Shown piece by piece: positions 46,001-57,594 of a DNA stretch of 64,000 nt. Source of the DNA: Diphasiastrum complanatum (lineage: Eukaryota > Streptophyta > Lycopodiopsida > Lycopodiales > Lycopodiaceae). Both the position numbers and the translations under genes were made by a program. The DNA lies in contig CM055105.1 of the NCBI GenBank assembly GCA_029204225.1, positions 14,101,221 through 14,165,220 on the forward strand, written 5' to 3'. Position 1 is the first letter of the stretch. Each line of letters opens with the position of its first letter. The notes beneath the pieces were generated by a model. That model worked only from the letters and a program-made list of their open reading frames with translations. It searched no databases and was not told the origin of the DNA.

Positions 46001-46960
46001 AGAATGGATTACAAACTCAAACCAACCTGAACACACTCTTGATTAAGGTCTCAAACTTCCCACCAAGTGACCAAATCAAGTTATGGTGTGAAGAGTAGAT
46101 CAAGATTCTAAACTAACTTTATATTAGAAGGGTTTGGTCATTGCAAAGCCCCCGCAAATGTCACTGATTAAACTCTTCTAATTGAAGTAAGCTTAAAACT
46201 TGAGCACTGCACAAAAATCAATAAAAGACGAATTAAAAACCTCAGACATTTTCAGGAAAATTCAACTTCAATCACTGATCATTGAGGTCTAATGAAAAAC
46301 TGGGTGGGCGAGGGTTTTTACTTATAGTGAAGAGGAATCTTAAAAATCCAACTTTTCTTGAATCACTAAGTAAAAAGATACCTGCCTACTCAAATTTAGG
46401 ATTGTTGTCAATCAATCAGGCAACTTATAAAATCTGAAAACAGATGATTTACAGTTGTTGACTTCAATCAATACTTGCAAAGAAAACCGATAAGGAAAAA
46501 GCCAAGCAAGTGTTCTAAAAAAAAGGCTTGCCTACTGAAAATAGCTCGTCTACTTGAAAAATTAAAAGGGAATAGCAAACAGGGTTTCAGAAAAAGACTC
46601 GCTCTCACACGTATGAGACGAGTGTTTTACTAGAACTCAAGATGACTAAAAATTGAATGATTCAGTCATTAGTAGCAAAATCTCTTCAAAATCTAAGGGC
46701 AGCAAGTATTTTCTACTATTGGCAAGTGTTTCTAAAAAGGCTTGTTACAAAGGGTTAACACTGATCTGCTAAAAATAAATACTCGCCTACCAGGGAAAAG
46801 GCTCACACTAAGTGTGCCCTTGCAAAAAATCATTAAAAAACTGGATTTTGACCACATAAAAGCTATGAGCAAGGTTCACACAAGCAACATACATCTAGCA
46901 AGAAGATTAATGACAGAAAACAATGGTAGAAACAACAAAAAATACTTTAATCCTCTACTT
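46001..46960 (-). other. Probable Gypsy leader
   Basis: Non-coding AT-rich sequence next to a minus-strand Gypsy primer site. It probably represents the truncated leader of that element. Confidence 0.35.
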
Positions 46961-46977
46961 CTCCGGCAACGGTGCCA
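46961..46977 (-). promoter_or_regulatory. Primer binding site, Asp-tRNA type
   Basis: Minus-strand TGGCACCGTTGCCGGAG, one or two changes from the Asp-tRNA-type site TGGCGCCGTTGCCGGGG used by Athila/Tat Gypsy elements. Confidence 0.75.
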
Positions 46978-46987
46978 AAATTTCATG

Positions 46988-47376
46988 TTACTTTTATTTT
47001 ATCACATGAGTGTTATGGGCAAGTAAAAAAGAAGGATGACTATGTTGTAGTATAGGGAGGTCGGGAATCGATCCAACGGGGAGGAAGGTGAAGTAGAGGC
47101 TATAAACTTCAATAGGAGAAGCGACAGTTGTCACTGGCTATCTCTTTTAAAGCCTAAGCTACATCTTATCAGAGGATGAAAACTATAGTAAATCTTAGAA
47201 AATGCACGAAGAGGGTAGATCTATCTCAAGGCACACTTAATCAAAATTAGTTGTCTTTTACTTTTTAACGCTTAAGGCCGTATTTAGCTATTGGCCTTTG
47301 TGCAATACAAGTGCACCATTGTATAATTATATAATTTACAAGATTGAGGTTGTGAGAGCCCTCATTACTTATTTAC
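46988..47376 (-). repeat. Gypsy 5' LTR fragment
   Basis: About 390 bp between the primer site and resumed chromovirus integrase. Candidate ends TGTAAATAAG (47376) and AACA (46988) on the minus strand. Boundaries inferred from flanks only. Confidence 0.45.
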
Positions 47377-48120
47377 ATGCTCCGTGCATTTGGACATTGC
47401 ATGGCACTAGAAGTGGCCAACAAAAGAACATTTGACCTTGTCAAAAGATTCTTCTATTGGCCAAAAATGAAAGGTCATGTGGAGGCATATGTTCAAAAGT
47501 GTGAACAATGCCAAGTTAATAAAACTAAAAGACTCGAAGCAGCTGGTCTGTTACATCCATTGGAAATTTCCAACAAGAAATGGAAAAGTATTTTCATGGA
47601 CTTTATAATCGGACTTTTCATATCTGGGAAGGGTCATGATGCCATTTGGGTAGTGGTTGACAAGCTAATCAAAATGGCTCAATTCATTCTATCTAAGTCT
47701 ATTGTCAAAGCTTATGAACTTGCACAATTTTTTGTAGAAAATTTGTTCAAGTTATATGGATTTGTCGAATGATATTGTTAGGGATCAAGATTCTAAGTTC
47801 ACCGGCAAGTCCTAGCAAGTGGTCTTTGAAAGACTGGAAACTACTCTGAGTCTCTCATCTTCGAATCACCCAGAATTTCATGGGCAGACCGAATGTGTCA
47901 ACTAGTCCATGGAAGATATTCTTCGTGTATATGTTTTCAGATGACACTCAGATTGGAAAAAATACCTCTCAATGGTTGAGTTTGCATACAATAGTATGTC
48001 TTTTTATGCTTTCAAATGGGTTTCAACCTCATTCCCCTATCTCTGTTAGACTCAAAGGTCTCAGGGTACAAGCTGCAATTGATTCCTTGCATGATATGCA
48101 TGAAATGTTGTAGGTGGCTA
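47377..48120 (+). pseudogene. Chromovirus integrase (copy C)
   Basis: Continues copy C after the nested insertions. It has the zinc finger tail VEAYVQKCEQCQVNKTKR, MDFIIGLFISGKGHDAIWVV (first Asp), VDKLIKMAQFILSKS and LFKLYGF, then after a frame change a degenerate core and tail (AAIDSLHDMHEML). The second Asp motif is degraded (RDQDSKF-like). Frameshifts and stops follow 47772. Confidence 0.85.
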
Positions 48121-48823
48121 AGGAGAGCATTAGATTAGCTCAAGATATAGCGCAGATCATTGGTTGCAATTCCATGGTTGTCAAACACATCATTTGAATT
48201 GTAAATATGGCTGTCAAGACACATGTTAATGATTCTATAAACTCAAATGTGTTGATACTAAGTTACAACATCCTAAAGACAACTAGAACTACTAAGTCAG
48301 TTTTGAGCTCAAACTAAGCTTCTATGAATTGTTGGCCATCATCTCCATCAAACTTGGACAAATTTTTCCTACCTTGATAAATATTTGGAGTCATTCGTTT
48401 GTCTATGGCCTATTGCTTTTTTGTAATCCAAACTTTACTAGTCATGATCATTTAAGCACATCATCAAATTGATGGTGAGCTCAATTTTCTTTTGCTTTCT
48501 CTACAAAAAACATGAATCAGGATGAGCAATAGAATTCATGGATAAGCAATATAAAGCTGCTCAGTGACAACTTGCAAGAATTTCTTGCACTTTATATTTG
48601 TTTGTACAGTAGATCAATCAATGTGCTTAGTAGGTGCTTAAAGCTCAGAGAGTCTCCTTGGCAATGCTTAGTAGGTACTTAGAGCTTAAATAATCTCCTA
48701 ATGCTTTCTTTCTCTCATTAGCAAGAATGGGCTTTTTTCCCCGACAATATCATGAAACAAAAGTAGTTTTTGTTGCGGATGGTTTGATAATTGGTAATGA
48801 GCCGGAGGATTATTTTCCTAATT

Positions 48824-49235
48824 GATAGCATGCCTTTGGAAATATTAGTAGCTCAATATTAAAGAGATCTAATTAGCTATCCTACAAATGTACCACAAAG
48901 CTTGGATTTGGTTGGAGGACTAACATATAGAACATGAACATACATAGACACCTCAAGTAACAACAGTCTTAAGTAGGATTTGTGGACATCAAATTATCTA
49001 GAGCTTTCTTTGACCAACGAAAAGTTAGATAGCATGCCTTTGGGAATATTAGTAGCTCAATATTAAAGAGATCTAATTAACTATCCTACAAATGTACCAC
49101 AAGCTTGGATTTGGTTGGAGGACTTACAAACAAACATATAGAACATGACATACATAGACTCCTCAAGTAACAATAGTTTTAAGTAGGATTTGTGGAAAAC
49201 AAATTATCTAGAGCTTGTTTTGACCAACGAAAAGT
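48824..49235. repeat. 204-bp tandem duplication
   Basis: GATAGCATGCCTTTGGRAATA starts both units (48824 and 49028), and both end in TTTGACCAACGAAAAGT. They differ by a few substitutions and small indels, including an extra AACAAACA segment in unit 2. Confidence 0.93.
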
Positions 49236-50920
49236 GTTCTAATGCTTGAGGAAGGTAGGGAGAGCACCAAGGTTTTATTACGATTTGTTAGAAGTATCAT
49301 GTTTTGATGTGATCCTCTTCAAGAGGCACCTCCATTTTAGTACGATATTATTATGAATGGCATATTGTAAGTTGTACTAGAAATTCACATTCAAATCCAC
49401 ATTGCTAGGCATTCATATCATCAAGTTATATTCATGCATAAAGGTATTCCAGTAAGGATTGAGCTTGCATTAAGGAGTTTGTAGATGATAGGAAAATGTG
49501 ATTCACTTAGGGCAACTAGATCATTGACTTGTTAAGCTCAGGTGTCACCTATTGGACTAATTCTGATCTAATTTTGTTAAAAAAAAATTTGATCCTAATT
49601 CAACTCCCTACCTAATGGTAGATGGAAATGAGAAATTAGCATTTAGTTTGAAGGAAGTAATTTCGCAAAGTTACCCTTGGATTGTAGCTTTTGTAACGAA
49701 GGGAAAATTTGACATGAATGTGCCTTCTCAACTCATTCGAATTAGACTTGGTTTTGCTCTTGCATTTTTATCTAGACCTTGTCAATAATCTTTTGAAAAT
49801 GTGTGTTTTTCGTCCATCAAAGAGAAGGAATAGACTAGATCAAAGAGTACAAGCTAGCATGCAAGAAAGTGTTCTCAACTCCTTTCAAGGCTGCATCCTC
49901 ATCTTTATATCTTGGGTTGAAGGAACAAGCCTCCTAAGTTAGGGTTTCACAATATTGCTATGTAAATTTGGCTCTCTCTTGTTTTCATTTTCATGAATAA
50001 ATTGCTTGTGTTGTTTGTAGGCAACATAATTACTGGAAAGCCCTATCAACATGGCGTAGATGTCTACTTAGAAAATATCACACAACGATGTCTTAGTTAT
50101 CCGCTAATAGCTCTCTCTAACTATAATCAATATGCCCATGTAACTTAGGGTTAGCAATTAACCCAAGTCATGGTCAACATAGCCTAACTAAAGCTTATAG
50201 CCATTAGACTTTTTACTCGCACTGGGCTAATCTTAACCTAAGGTCAATGGCGAATCAACTTGAGCTAATTGGGAAAATCACATGTAGCATCAATATCAAA
50301 CTAAAATGAAAGGGTAACTTAGCTTTGATTGTGTTTGAACTCATGCACTTATATTATATGTTTCCAATTAACTTCGATCATTTTCAAGTTCAATATAACT
50401 TCAAGAGTGCATAAAAAAGATACAAAAAATCACAACCGTATAAGTTTAAAATACAACTAACCACACGATTATGGAAACTTTCCATTGTGTTTCATTCTTC
50501 AAATCATTCAACAAAATGAAACATGCTATGTATTTGATAAAATGATATAAGTAAGAGATACAAGGACAACGAATGTTGTACATCACCACTTGCTTTACTT
50601 TAAAACTTGCTTGATTATAATCTAACTCCAATAATCGTTTATATCAACATTTGGAAATACTTAAAAGACCACTACTTAAATCTTACATGAATCAACGATT
50701 TCAGATTGAGTTTGGAGACCATCATTAGTTAGAACTTAGGGCATAATGATAGGACCTCATTGATTTTTACAAATTTGATCGATTCTAATTTTCAGTCCTC
50801 AAAATACAAAGTTATCATGGATGGCATCTTAAAAATACTTAACCTTCATGAGATCTTGAAAGTACACAGGCTTCATGGATGGAATTTCGAAAAAAGTAGC
50901 TCTCACTGATGGTATCATTA

Positions 50921-51009
50921 ATAAAATCTTGAGACTCGGGTGCCATAGCTTCACAAGAGGAAATAATAAAATCTTGAGACTCGGCTGCCATAGCTTCACA
51001 AGAGGACTT
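50921..51009. repeat. 45-bp tandem duplication
   Basis: Unit ATAAAATCTTGAGACTCGG...GCTTCACAAGAGG occurs twice with period 45 and one or two mismatches. Confidence 0.9.
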
Positions 51010-51993
51010 GCTAGTATATCCTTATAATGGGCCTTCAAACAACCATTATTTATGTAGTGTATGGACTACTACTAGTGTATGGACTAGTCCACAAGCAACA
51101 CTAGTGTATGGACTACTACTAATCAAGTAGTCCTTAATAACATGTACAACAAACTTCGTGCATGTTGCATCCCGCATCAAAAGCTAAAAGATAAACAAAT
51201 AAAAAATAAAAGAATAAAAAATTCAAAATGAAAATTATTTTCATCTAAGATAACAATTCAGCCTTAAAATCTGCACAATAGCTTTTATAGTACTATTGTG
51301 GCAAAGCTAAGAAGGGGCTTGAAGTTAACACAATGATCTTGGGAAACCAAACTTTCTCAAGACCTGCAGGGAAACAGCAAGAGAAGTGGTCTAGACAGGC
51401 TTTACCCAAGTTCTTGAGAATACAGAGATCTTCAAACACAGAATTGACATCAAAGAGAAACAAATTGCTTAAGACAGAGAGGGATGGCAACCGAGTCACT
51501 AATGTAGGTCAAGAGAAAATTGAAACCTAAAAATTACAAGTAATGACATTGCAAATCGTTCCAGTCCAGTAGTCATGATTGTTGACATAGGAATGATTAC
51601 GAAATAAGGATATGCTCAAAAACAAGAACCTGGCTGCAAAAGTATGCTGAGAACCATTCCATTTGGCCAATTTTGACTCAAAGCTATCAATGAACCACAC
51701 ACCTTTTTTGTTGGGAAAAGGGGACTCCCAGCAACCTGACAGGCCATTGTTGCAAGTCATCGTAAGACCAAAGGAGCATTGAACGAGAAAACAAAGATTT
51801 CGAGCTTTCCTCGGATTAACTTTGAAACAAGAATTAAGGCACAATTTAGGAAAACCCTAACAGAGTTCTCTTCCAGCAAAGGGAAGCGAGTAATTTCATG
51901 GGCAAAAAGTTGGTGCAGCACAAGATCCAAGGCTTCACCCACCTAAGAAACTCATGATCTATACATGCTAACCTATTTCTGCAGTGAATGAGA

Positions 51994-52968
51994 CTATTGA
52001 GAAGGCGAAATATCTTCTATGACTCCTTTGCCATCAGAAGCAGTAAAAAAGAAGTGATTTTTCAAGGGCTCTCCTTTACAAGACATCGCCTTGACCACCT
52101 CCTGTCCGAGGATGCCTCCTATGATCGCACAAACAGGCGGCAGCTCAGCATTTCCAGCATCTGCAAGCCTCTTCAGAACGCTTTCAGGAACCATGGAATC
52201 ACCCACAGCCTGTGATTCACACATCTTCTTGCGCAAAGCCATCAGTGCAGGGAGATCCTCACAAGATATTTGCCCAGGCACTCTGCCCTCGCACTGCTCA
52301 AACTCCTCAATAATTCTCATCGCAAAAAACAGCTTTGACGTTTTCTTAGAAATGCTACTCCATGGAACTGACAATGCTTCCTCCAAATTTGGAAAGTGCT
52401 TTTCTTGCCATATCTCCGCATTTCCCTTCTGAGAACTGTATGCATACTTCTGTAAATCCACAAATACTGCTCCACTGGAACCTCTGCAGTCTACAGTGTA
52501 AAAGGCCACCCTGCGGGACCTGTTCCGGCACATCAAATTCACATGTTTTCTCAGGCCAAGAGATGATCTACCAACAATCACCGCATCATAATCATCAAAG
52601 AAACTCCCAGGCTTCTCAATAACGTTGCCTTCTTCAACAAACACATGCACCATTGGGTTGAAATCCCTTAGAGCTTCTGCGCATATTGACGCAATGGAAC
52701 AACAGCCTTCATCTTCTGTACTGAAAAATGGGATGAGGAAATTTGAAGCCACTGCCTCCTCAGACAACGGTTTGTCATCCAGCAACGTCAGCTTGCCGAT
52801 ACCAGCAAGCACTATATTTTTGCACACCTCTGCCACAACTCCCGTGATTCCCACAACCAGCACTCGAGATTTGCTTAGCCTCTTTTGAGCTTCCACACCC
52901 CATACTCTGATCTGTCGATCATAAACTGCAGTTTCTTGCTCCGTTAAGGAATCTGTCTCAGCCTCCAT
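51994..52968 (-). CDS. SAE1: SUMO-activating enzyme subunit 1 (SAE1), single exon
   Basis: 324 codons from ATG 52968 to TAG 51994, the usual length for plant SAE1. The longer frame upstream (to 53061) starts within putative 5' UTR, and MEAETDSLTEQE is the family-like N-terminus. Motifs: AVYDRQIRVWGVEAQKRL (E1 signature, residues about 13-30), nucleotide-binding VLVVGITGVVAEVCKNIVLA (about 35-54), TLLDD, NFLIPF, DYDAVIVG, PPVCAIIGGILGQEVVKAMS (about 272-291), and C-terminal FFFTASDGKGVIEDIS. SAE1 pairs with SAE2, which carries the catalytic Cys, to adenylate SUMO in the nucleus. The coding region has no intron, although plant SAE1 genes usually have several. It is intact and probably expressed. 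Confidence 0.95.
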   Translation of the reverse strand: MEAETDSLTEQETAVYDRQIRVWGVEAQKRLSKSRVLVVGITGVVAEVCKNIVLAGIGKLTLLDDKPLSEEAVASNFLIPFFSTEDEGCCSIASICAEALRDFNPMVHVFVEEGNVIEKPGSFFDDYDAVIVGRSSLGLRKHVNLMCRNRSRRVAFYTVDCRGSSGAVFVDLQKYAYSSQKGNAEIWQEKHFPNLEEALSVPWSSISKKTSKLFFAMRIIEEFEQCEGRVPGQISCEDLPALMALRKKMCESQAVGDSMVPESVLKRLADAGNAELPPVCAIIGGILGQEVVKAMSCKGEPLKNHFFFTASDGKGVIEDISPSQ

Positions 52969-53569
52969 TGTGAAGCTGTTAGGCAGCCGTCTGCGGTGAC
53001 ACGATCTATACCTGAAATTGCAGAAACACTTAAATCTAAGCAGATGTAGCAGCAGCAACACCTACAAAGCTTGAAAAAGAAGAAAGCATTTGTAGCAGTG
53101 CGTACAGGAATATTTTGTGGGCTTATTTATAAGCAAAACACAAACAACTGCACAGCTATATATGTATATATGAAAAGTAGTGAAACATTTAATGATGTCA
53201 ATTTTTGAGAAAATTTGTCTCTTCCATTCCTGTAGTTTTTCAATTTTCCCGAGCACTGCTTAGTTACTCTTTATTTTTGAGAACCCTAACTTTATTTAAA
53301 AGCTATGTTTTATGCTTGGCTAGCAATGTAAATGTAACTAGTGTCTTCTTTTTCTCTTCTTTTCTTTGGCAAAAGGTTAATTTACTATTAGATATACACG
53401 AAATGTACATAAGCAAAATAAACAACAACCCAATCATCATTTTAAAAGGACTCCTTGCAGCCCTGTAAGTAAGCAGTGAGTGACATAGCAATATTCCTAG
53501 CTAGAGAGCATGTAGAAAATGCATAGCAAACTGGAAACAGATAGAAGCCAAAAGTGGAGTAGGGGGGGA
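52969..53569 (-). other. SAE1 upstream region
   Basis: On the minus strand TTTCTGCAATTTCAG ends at 53012, a plausible 3' splice acceptor 44 bp before the SAE1 ATG, suggesting a 5' UTR intron. Upstream is AT-rich with a TATATATGTATATA stretch at about 53157-53170. No other gene is recognised. Confidence 0.4.
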
Positions 53570-54495
53570 TTCTAAAAAACCAGTTGGTTTAGTAGCGTCC
53601 ATATCTTCCATAGTATAAAGAGCCCGCACATATGCTAGAATGTGAGCAAATTTCTACTTTTATAGGGTGAGTCTCCAAACAATATGGAGAAAACGTTGAG
53701 TGGTGGTGGAGCCTCCCAATGATTGAGTAGTTGCGTGAAGTCCGTCCAAAGGTGCATGTTGTAGTGAAAGAACATGTGCTCAATAGTTTCTTCATGCAAT
53801 TGGCAAATCGGGCAAAGGCGGTCACTGAGGAAAGGCCACTTGGCTCGTAGTGGGAGGGAGTTGGAGATGATGCGGTAAGCAAGATAGCAAAGCTTGCTCA
53901 CATAAATGGAGCTAATGGTAGAAAACTTGTCGTGCCAAACTTGAGGAGGATCAAACACGGACCAACACTAATTGAAATGATCAGGGAAGATGGAGGGATG
54001 GGCTCCTAAGTGAGTCACAGGATAGTTGAGGAGGAAGTCTGGAGAGCTAGCTCTCAACCTTCAAATGGGGGGGGGAGTGATTCGAAAAAAGGTGAAGTAC
54101 GAGGCTCCAGAAAGAGGCCAGGTCAAGCAATGCACGTTCATTAACAGTCAAGCGGATGAGAGGCAAGAGCTTACAAGGTGAGACATGGATGAGCTACTAA
54201 GGCCCTTGTCTGCTAGTGTTAGACAGAGCCTATAGTGTGTCCAAAACCAAGGGGGCGAACTAAGGGGGAGAAGAGAGAAGGTCCATATGGGCTCGTCAGT
54301 AGGAAGGGGGGGTTGAGGTGACCAGTGGAAAAGGGAGAAAATGTCTAGAAAGGAAGAGGCAAGGTCTTTGAGGAATAAGGGGCCCTTTAAAAGAAATGAA
54401 CCCCCAAAGCTAAGAAGCTTGGCAAAAAAGGGGGGGGGGGAGGGTTGAAGGCGCAATAAGAGACATGTAAGAAAGGAGCAAAAAGTGCCAACATT
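53570..54495 (-). pseudogene. LINE ORF2 C-terminus with RT zinc-binding domain
   Basis: The minus strand reads, from 54.45 kb, FFAKLLSFGGSFLLKGPLFL, PTDEPIWTFSLLPLSSPPWF and LIRLTVNERALLDLASFW. After breaks comes the zf-RVT domain: VWHDKFSTISSIYVSKLCYL, SLPLRAKWPFLSDRLCPICQ and EETIEHMFFHY (CX2C...H...H). This is the 3' end of a plant L1-type LINE. The matching RT lies at 58.6-60.6 kb on the same strand, so the LINE is split by the chromovirus at 54.5-58.6 kb. Confidence 0.78.
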
Positions 54496-54501
54496 GACCA
54501 A

Positions 54502-55250
54502 TTGCAAGCCATCACCTCAACTAACTTGGGCTACCAACCGGAAGTATTTTCCGGCGATAAAAAAATTAAGCGCCCGGAAGTTGTTGAGGACTGGGTGAAC
54601 CGTTGGACAAGCTATTTTAGCTTGCACAACGTCCCAGAGGATAAGCGAATATCCTCGGTTCTATTGTTTCTGGAAGGCAAGGCCTCCTCTTGGTGGAGGG
54701 AACTTTCCACGAAACCGGTGACTTGGGCTGGATTCCTAACGGAATTCCGGAAAGCTTTTGTCACGATAGACGATTTCGAGCTCTATATTCGTTTTATTAA
54801 CTGCAAAATGGGCAACCGAGAACTGGACAATTATGTCCAAGAGTTCTTGGACTCTTTGGCCAAGGTGCCGCTGTTTGATCGCAAGTTGGCACAGTGGTAG
54901 TTCATCGCTGGACTGCTAGCCGACTATCAAAATGAGTGCAAACGGAATATCCTCCATTCAAGGGAAGATGCTATTCGTGTGGCCAAGGCCTATGATAGCA
55001 CCGTTGTAGCCTCACGGAAAAGCGTGCACGACCAAATAGCCCCGAAACCCAAACAGGAAAAAACCAACAAGCGAAGATGAGCTGCAAGAGAAGTGTACCA
55101 ACAATCAAAGAAGAAAAGGAATAAGAAGAAGCTAGTGGTAAAGACAAAGCACGGTTGGCGGCGCTAAAATAGAATCTGTGTTTTCTCTGCAATAAACCCG
55201 GACACCGTGCCAAACAATGCCCTGAACGAAAAGCAAAGTCTTCAAGTTTC
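54502..55250 (+). pseudogene. Chromovirus gag (copy B)
   Basis: Open to 54900: NLGYQPEVFSGDKKIKRPEV, WVNRWTSYFSLHN, EGKASSWWRELSTKPVTWAG, FRKAFVTIDDFELY. A TAG follows AQW, then FIAGLLADYQNECKRNIL, a Lys-rich linker with a frame change, and the CCHC knuckle CFLCNKPGHRAKQC at about 55180-55225. Protein-level match to copy A (38.8 kb) is high. No 5' LTR is present: the element begins directly at LINE sequence, so it is 5'-truncated. Confidence 0.9.
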
Positions 55251-55895
55251 ATGACTGTGGATTTACCGACAGGTAAATTGGAAGTCAATTTGTTAAATAA
55301 TTGTGCTTGTACTTGTAACTTTAGTGCACTGTCTTTCAAGCCTAATGAATTGTTTTGGGTGAGAGGCAATATATCAGGGAAAGACGTAAATGTGCTATTT
55401 GATTCAAGTAGTACTCACAATTTTTTGAATGCTCAATTTGTGCAGAAGCTCCGAGTGCCCACCATGGCCAGTGATCACCGTTATGTGGTCCGTCTTGTCT
55501 CAGGGTCGGACACAGAGATATGGGATGTAAAAGTCTCAAACTTAGAGCTTCGGATGCAGGACCATGTTGAGCCGTTGGACTTTCATGTCATGAATCTAGA
55601 CCGGACCGATGTGATCTTGGGATATGAATGGCTTTTCGATAAATCAGATTCTTTAGAGATAGATTTTAAAAAACATACTATGGTATTAAAGAAGAAGTTT
55701 GATCAAATTGTCTCTATTTCTGGAGAGACCGATGTACTTCCATCACCGATGATTTCCTCGGCTGAATTAATAGAGAAACTTCATGATTCTGAGTATGAAC
55801 TCTTTCATTTGCTTTTAAAATCTCGTATGCATTGTGATGTTGGGGATGTAAATGTGTTTTCATGCTTTAACATCGAAAATTTGCATCATGAATGA
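55251..55895 (+). pseudogene. Chromovirus protease and linker (copy B)
   Basis: Open for 214 codons. VNVLFDSSSTHNFLNA carries the aspartic protease site, but the DSG triad reads DSS, which should abolish activity. DVILGYEWLFDKSDS and SAELIEKLHDSEYELFHLLL follow and lead to RT. Copy A keeps DSG here. Confidence 0.88.
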
Positions 55896-56666
55896 CAACT
55901 TTTGCAAGATTTAAAACAGGAATTTAATGAAAATTTTTCGAAGCAGCTACCTTATGGACTACCACCCGCTGGTCGGTGGACCATAAGATAGATCTTTTGC
56001 CCGATAGTCATCCTATCTTCAAACAACCATATCGGTTTAGTCAAAAAGAAGAGGAGGAAGTGGCTAGGCAAATCGAGGATGGGGCACATAAGACCAAGTA
56101 AATCTCCATGGGGAGCATATGTCCTTCTTAAGAGTAAGAAAGATGGGAGTTTCTGCTATGTGTAGATTACAAGGGTCTGAACAAACTTACAATTAAAAAT
56201 ACATACCCGTTGCCCAGGATGGATGATCTCATAGATTGGTTGAATGGAGCTAAATACTTCACAAAAATTGATCTACATACGGGATACCATCAGATCATGA
56301 TACATCTGGAAGATGTATCTAAAACCAGTTTTAGGACCAGGTTTGGCCACTACGAGTTTCTTGTTTTGCCCTTTCCAGCAAATGATGAACAATTTATTTC
56401 GTCCATATTTGGAGAAGTTTGTAGTAGTGTTTCTGGACGATATTTTGATCTACAGTAGAACGCTCAAAGAGCATGCGAAGCATCTCCGTACTGTTTTACG
56501 TATCTTAAGACAAGAGAAGCTTTATGCAAAGGAATCAAAGTCCGAATTCTTCAAAAAGAAACTTCTTTACCTTGGTCATAATATCATCTCTTTTGGGATC
56601 AATATTGACGAGGAAAAGGTAAAGACGGTAGTGGGATGGCCAGTACAGACTTTTATCCCTCCCTGA
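55896..56666 (+). pseudogene. Chromovirus RT, RNase H deleted (copy B)
   Basis: RT segments: RQIEDGAHKTK (shifted), [46 protein letters not shown], then after a frame change the catalytic [16 protein letters not shown] and FFKKKLLYLGHNIISFGINI up to KTVVGWPVQ. Homology ends at about 56650 and integrase starts near 56810, so RNase H is missing. Confidence 0.88.
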
Positions 56667-57594
56667 GAGGTCTTTGTGAGACAGACCCACATTTTGGACC
56701 AATCTAAAATAGAGTTCTAGCAGTCACATCAAGTGGGAATGATATTCATGGTGATCAGTCTGGGGGGAAGGATATAAAGAGTGCTGATGACTTCTCTATC
56801 TGTAATGGATTTTTGTTAAGGAAAGGGGAGCTTTGTGTGCCTGATATGGATGTTATTAAAAATAAAATTCTTTATGAATGTCATGACTCACCATGCGCAG
56901 GACATCCCAACATACATCATACATTAAATTTGGTACAAAGGGACTTTTATTGGCCAAAACTCAAGCCCTTTGTAGAATCTTATGTGGTCAAGTGTGACCA
57001 ATATCAGTTGAATAAAGCTGAACGCCATGAGGTTGGCGGATTCTTGCATCCATTGGATATCCCAAATAAGAAAAAGAGATAGTATTTCTATGGATTTTGT
57101 GGTTGGGTTACCACAGACGAATAAACAACATGATGCAATTTGGGTTGTGCTCAATCGTCTTACCAAATTGGCTACTTATTCCAGTAAAGACCACCGTGAA
57201 GGCTTCTGATTTAGCTCATATCTGTTTAGGCTTTACAGACTACCAAGTGATATTGTGAGCAATCACGATCCGAAGTCTACCGGTCACTTTTGGTCGGCCG
57301 TGTTTGCTAAACTAGAGATGACACTAAGCTTGGGTTCTTTTGATCATCTTGAGACGGATGAACAGACGTAAGAACAAATCAGACGATGGAACAAATGCTT
57401 CGGGCATATGTTTCTCGATGGCAATCTGATTGGGAGAAGTATCTTCCATTAATCGAGTTTGCCTATAATAGTAGTAAGCATTCGGCTACCAATTATAGCT
57501 CGTTTATGATTATGTATGGATTTGACCTAGGTCACCCATTGCGGTTGAGACTCGGACGATCAAGTTTCAAAAAGTAGCGGATTTCCTACATGAT
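56667..57594 (+). pseudogene. Chromovirus integrase (copy B)
   Basis: Zinc-binding HDSPCAGHPNIHHTLNLVQR and SYVVKCDQYQLNKAER (one Cys of CX2C replaced: CDQYQ), SISMDFVVGLPQTNKQHDAI (Asp), RLPSDIVSNHDPKSTGHFW (second Asp motif altered), and ENTT-like region broken, then AYVSRWQSDWEKYLPLIEFA and HSATNYSSFMIMYGFD. Two frame changes and several catalytic-site changes make it inactive. Confidence 0.87.

Larger units (their letters stand above)
48121..51993. other. No gene recognised; tandem duplications
   Basis: AT-rich intergenic DNA downstream (3') of SAE1. Contains a 204-bp duplication (48.8-49.2 kb), a 45-bp duplication (50.92-51.01 kb) and a short ACTAGTGTATGGACTACTACT repeat at 51055-51122. 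No transposon or host coding sequence is recognised. Confidence 0.5.
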
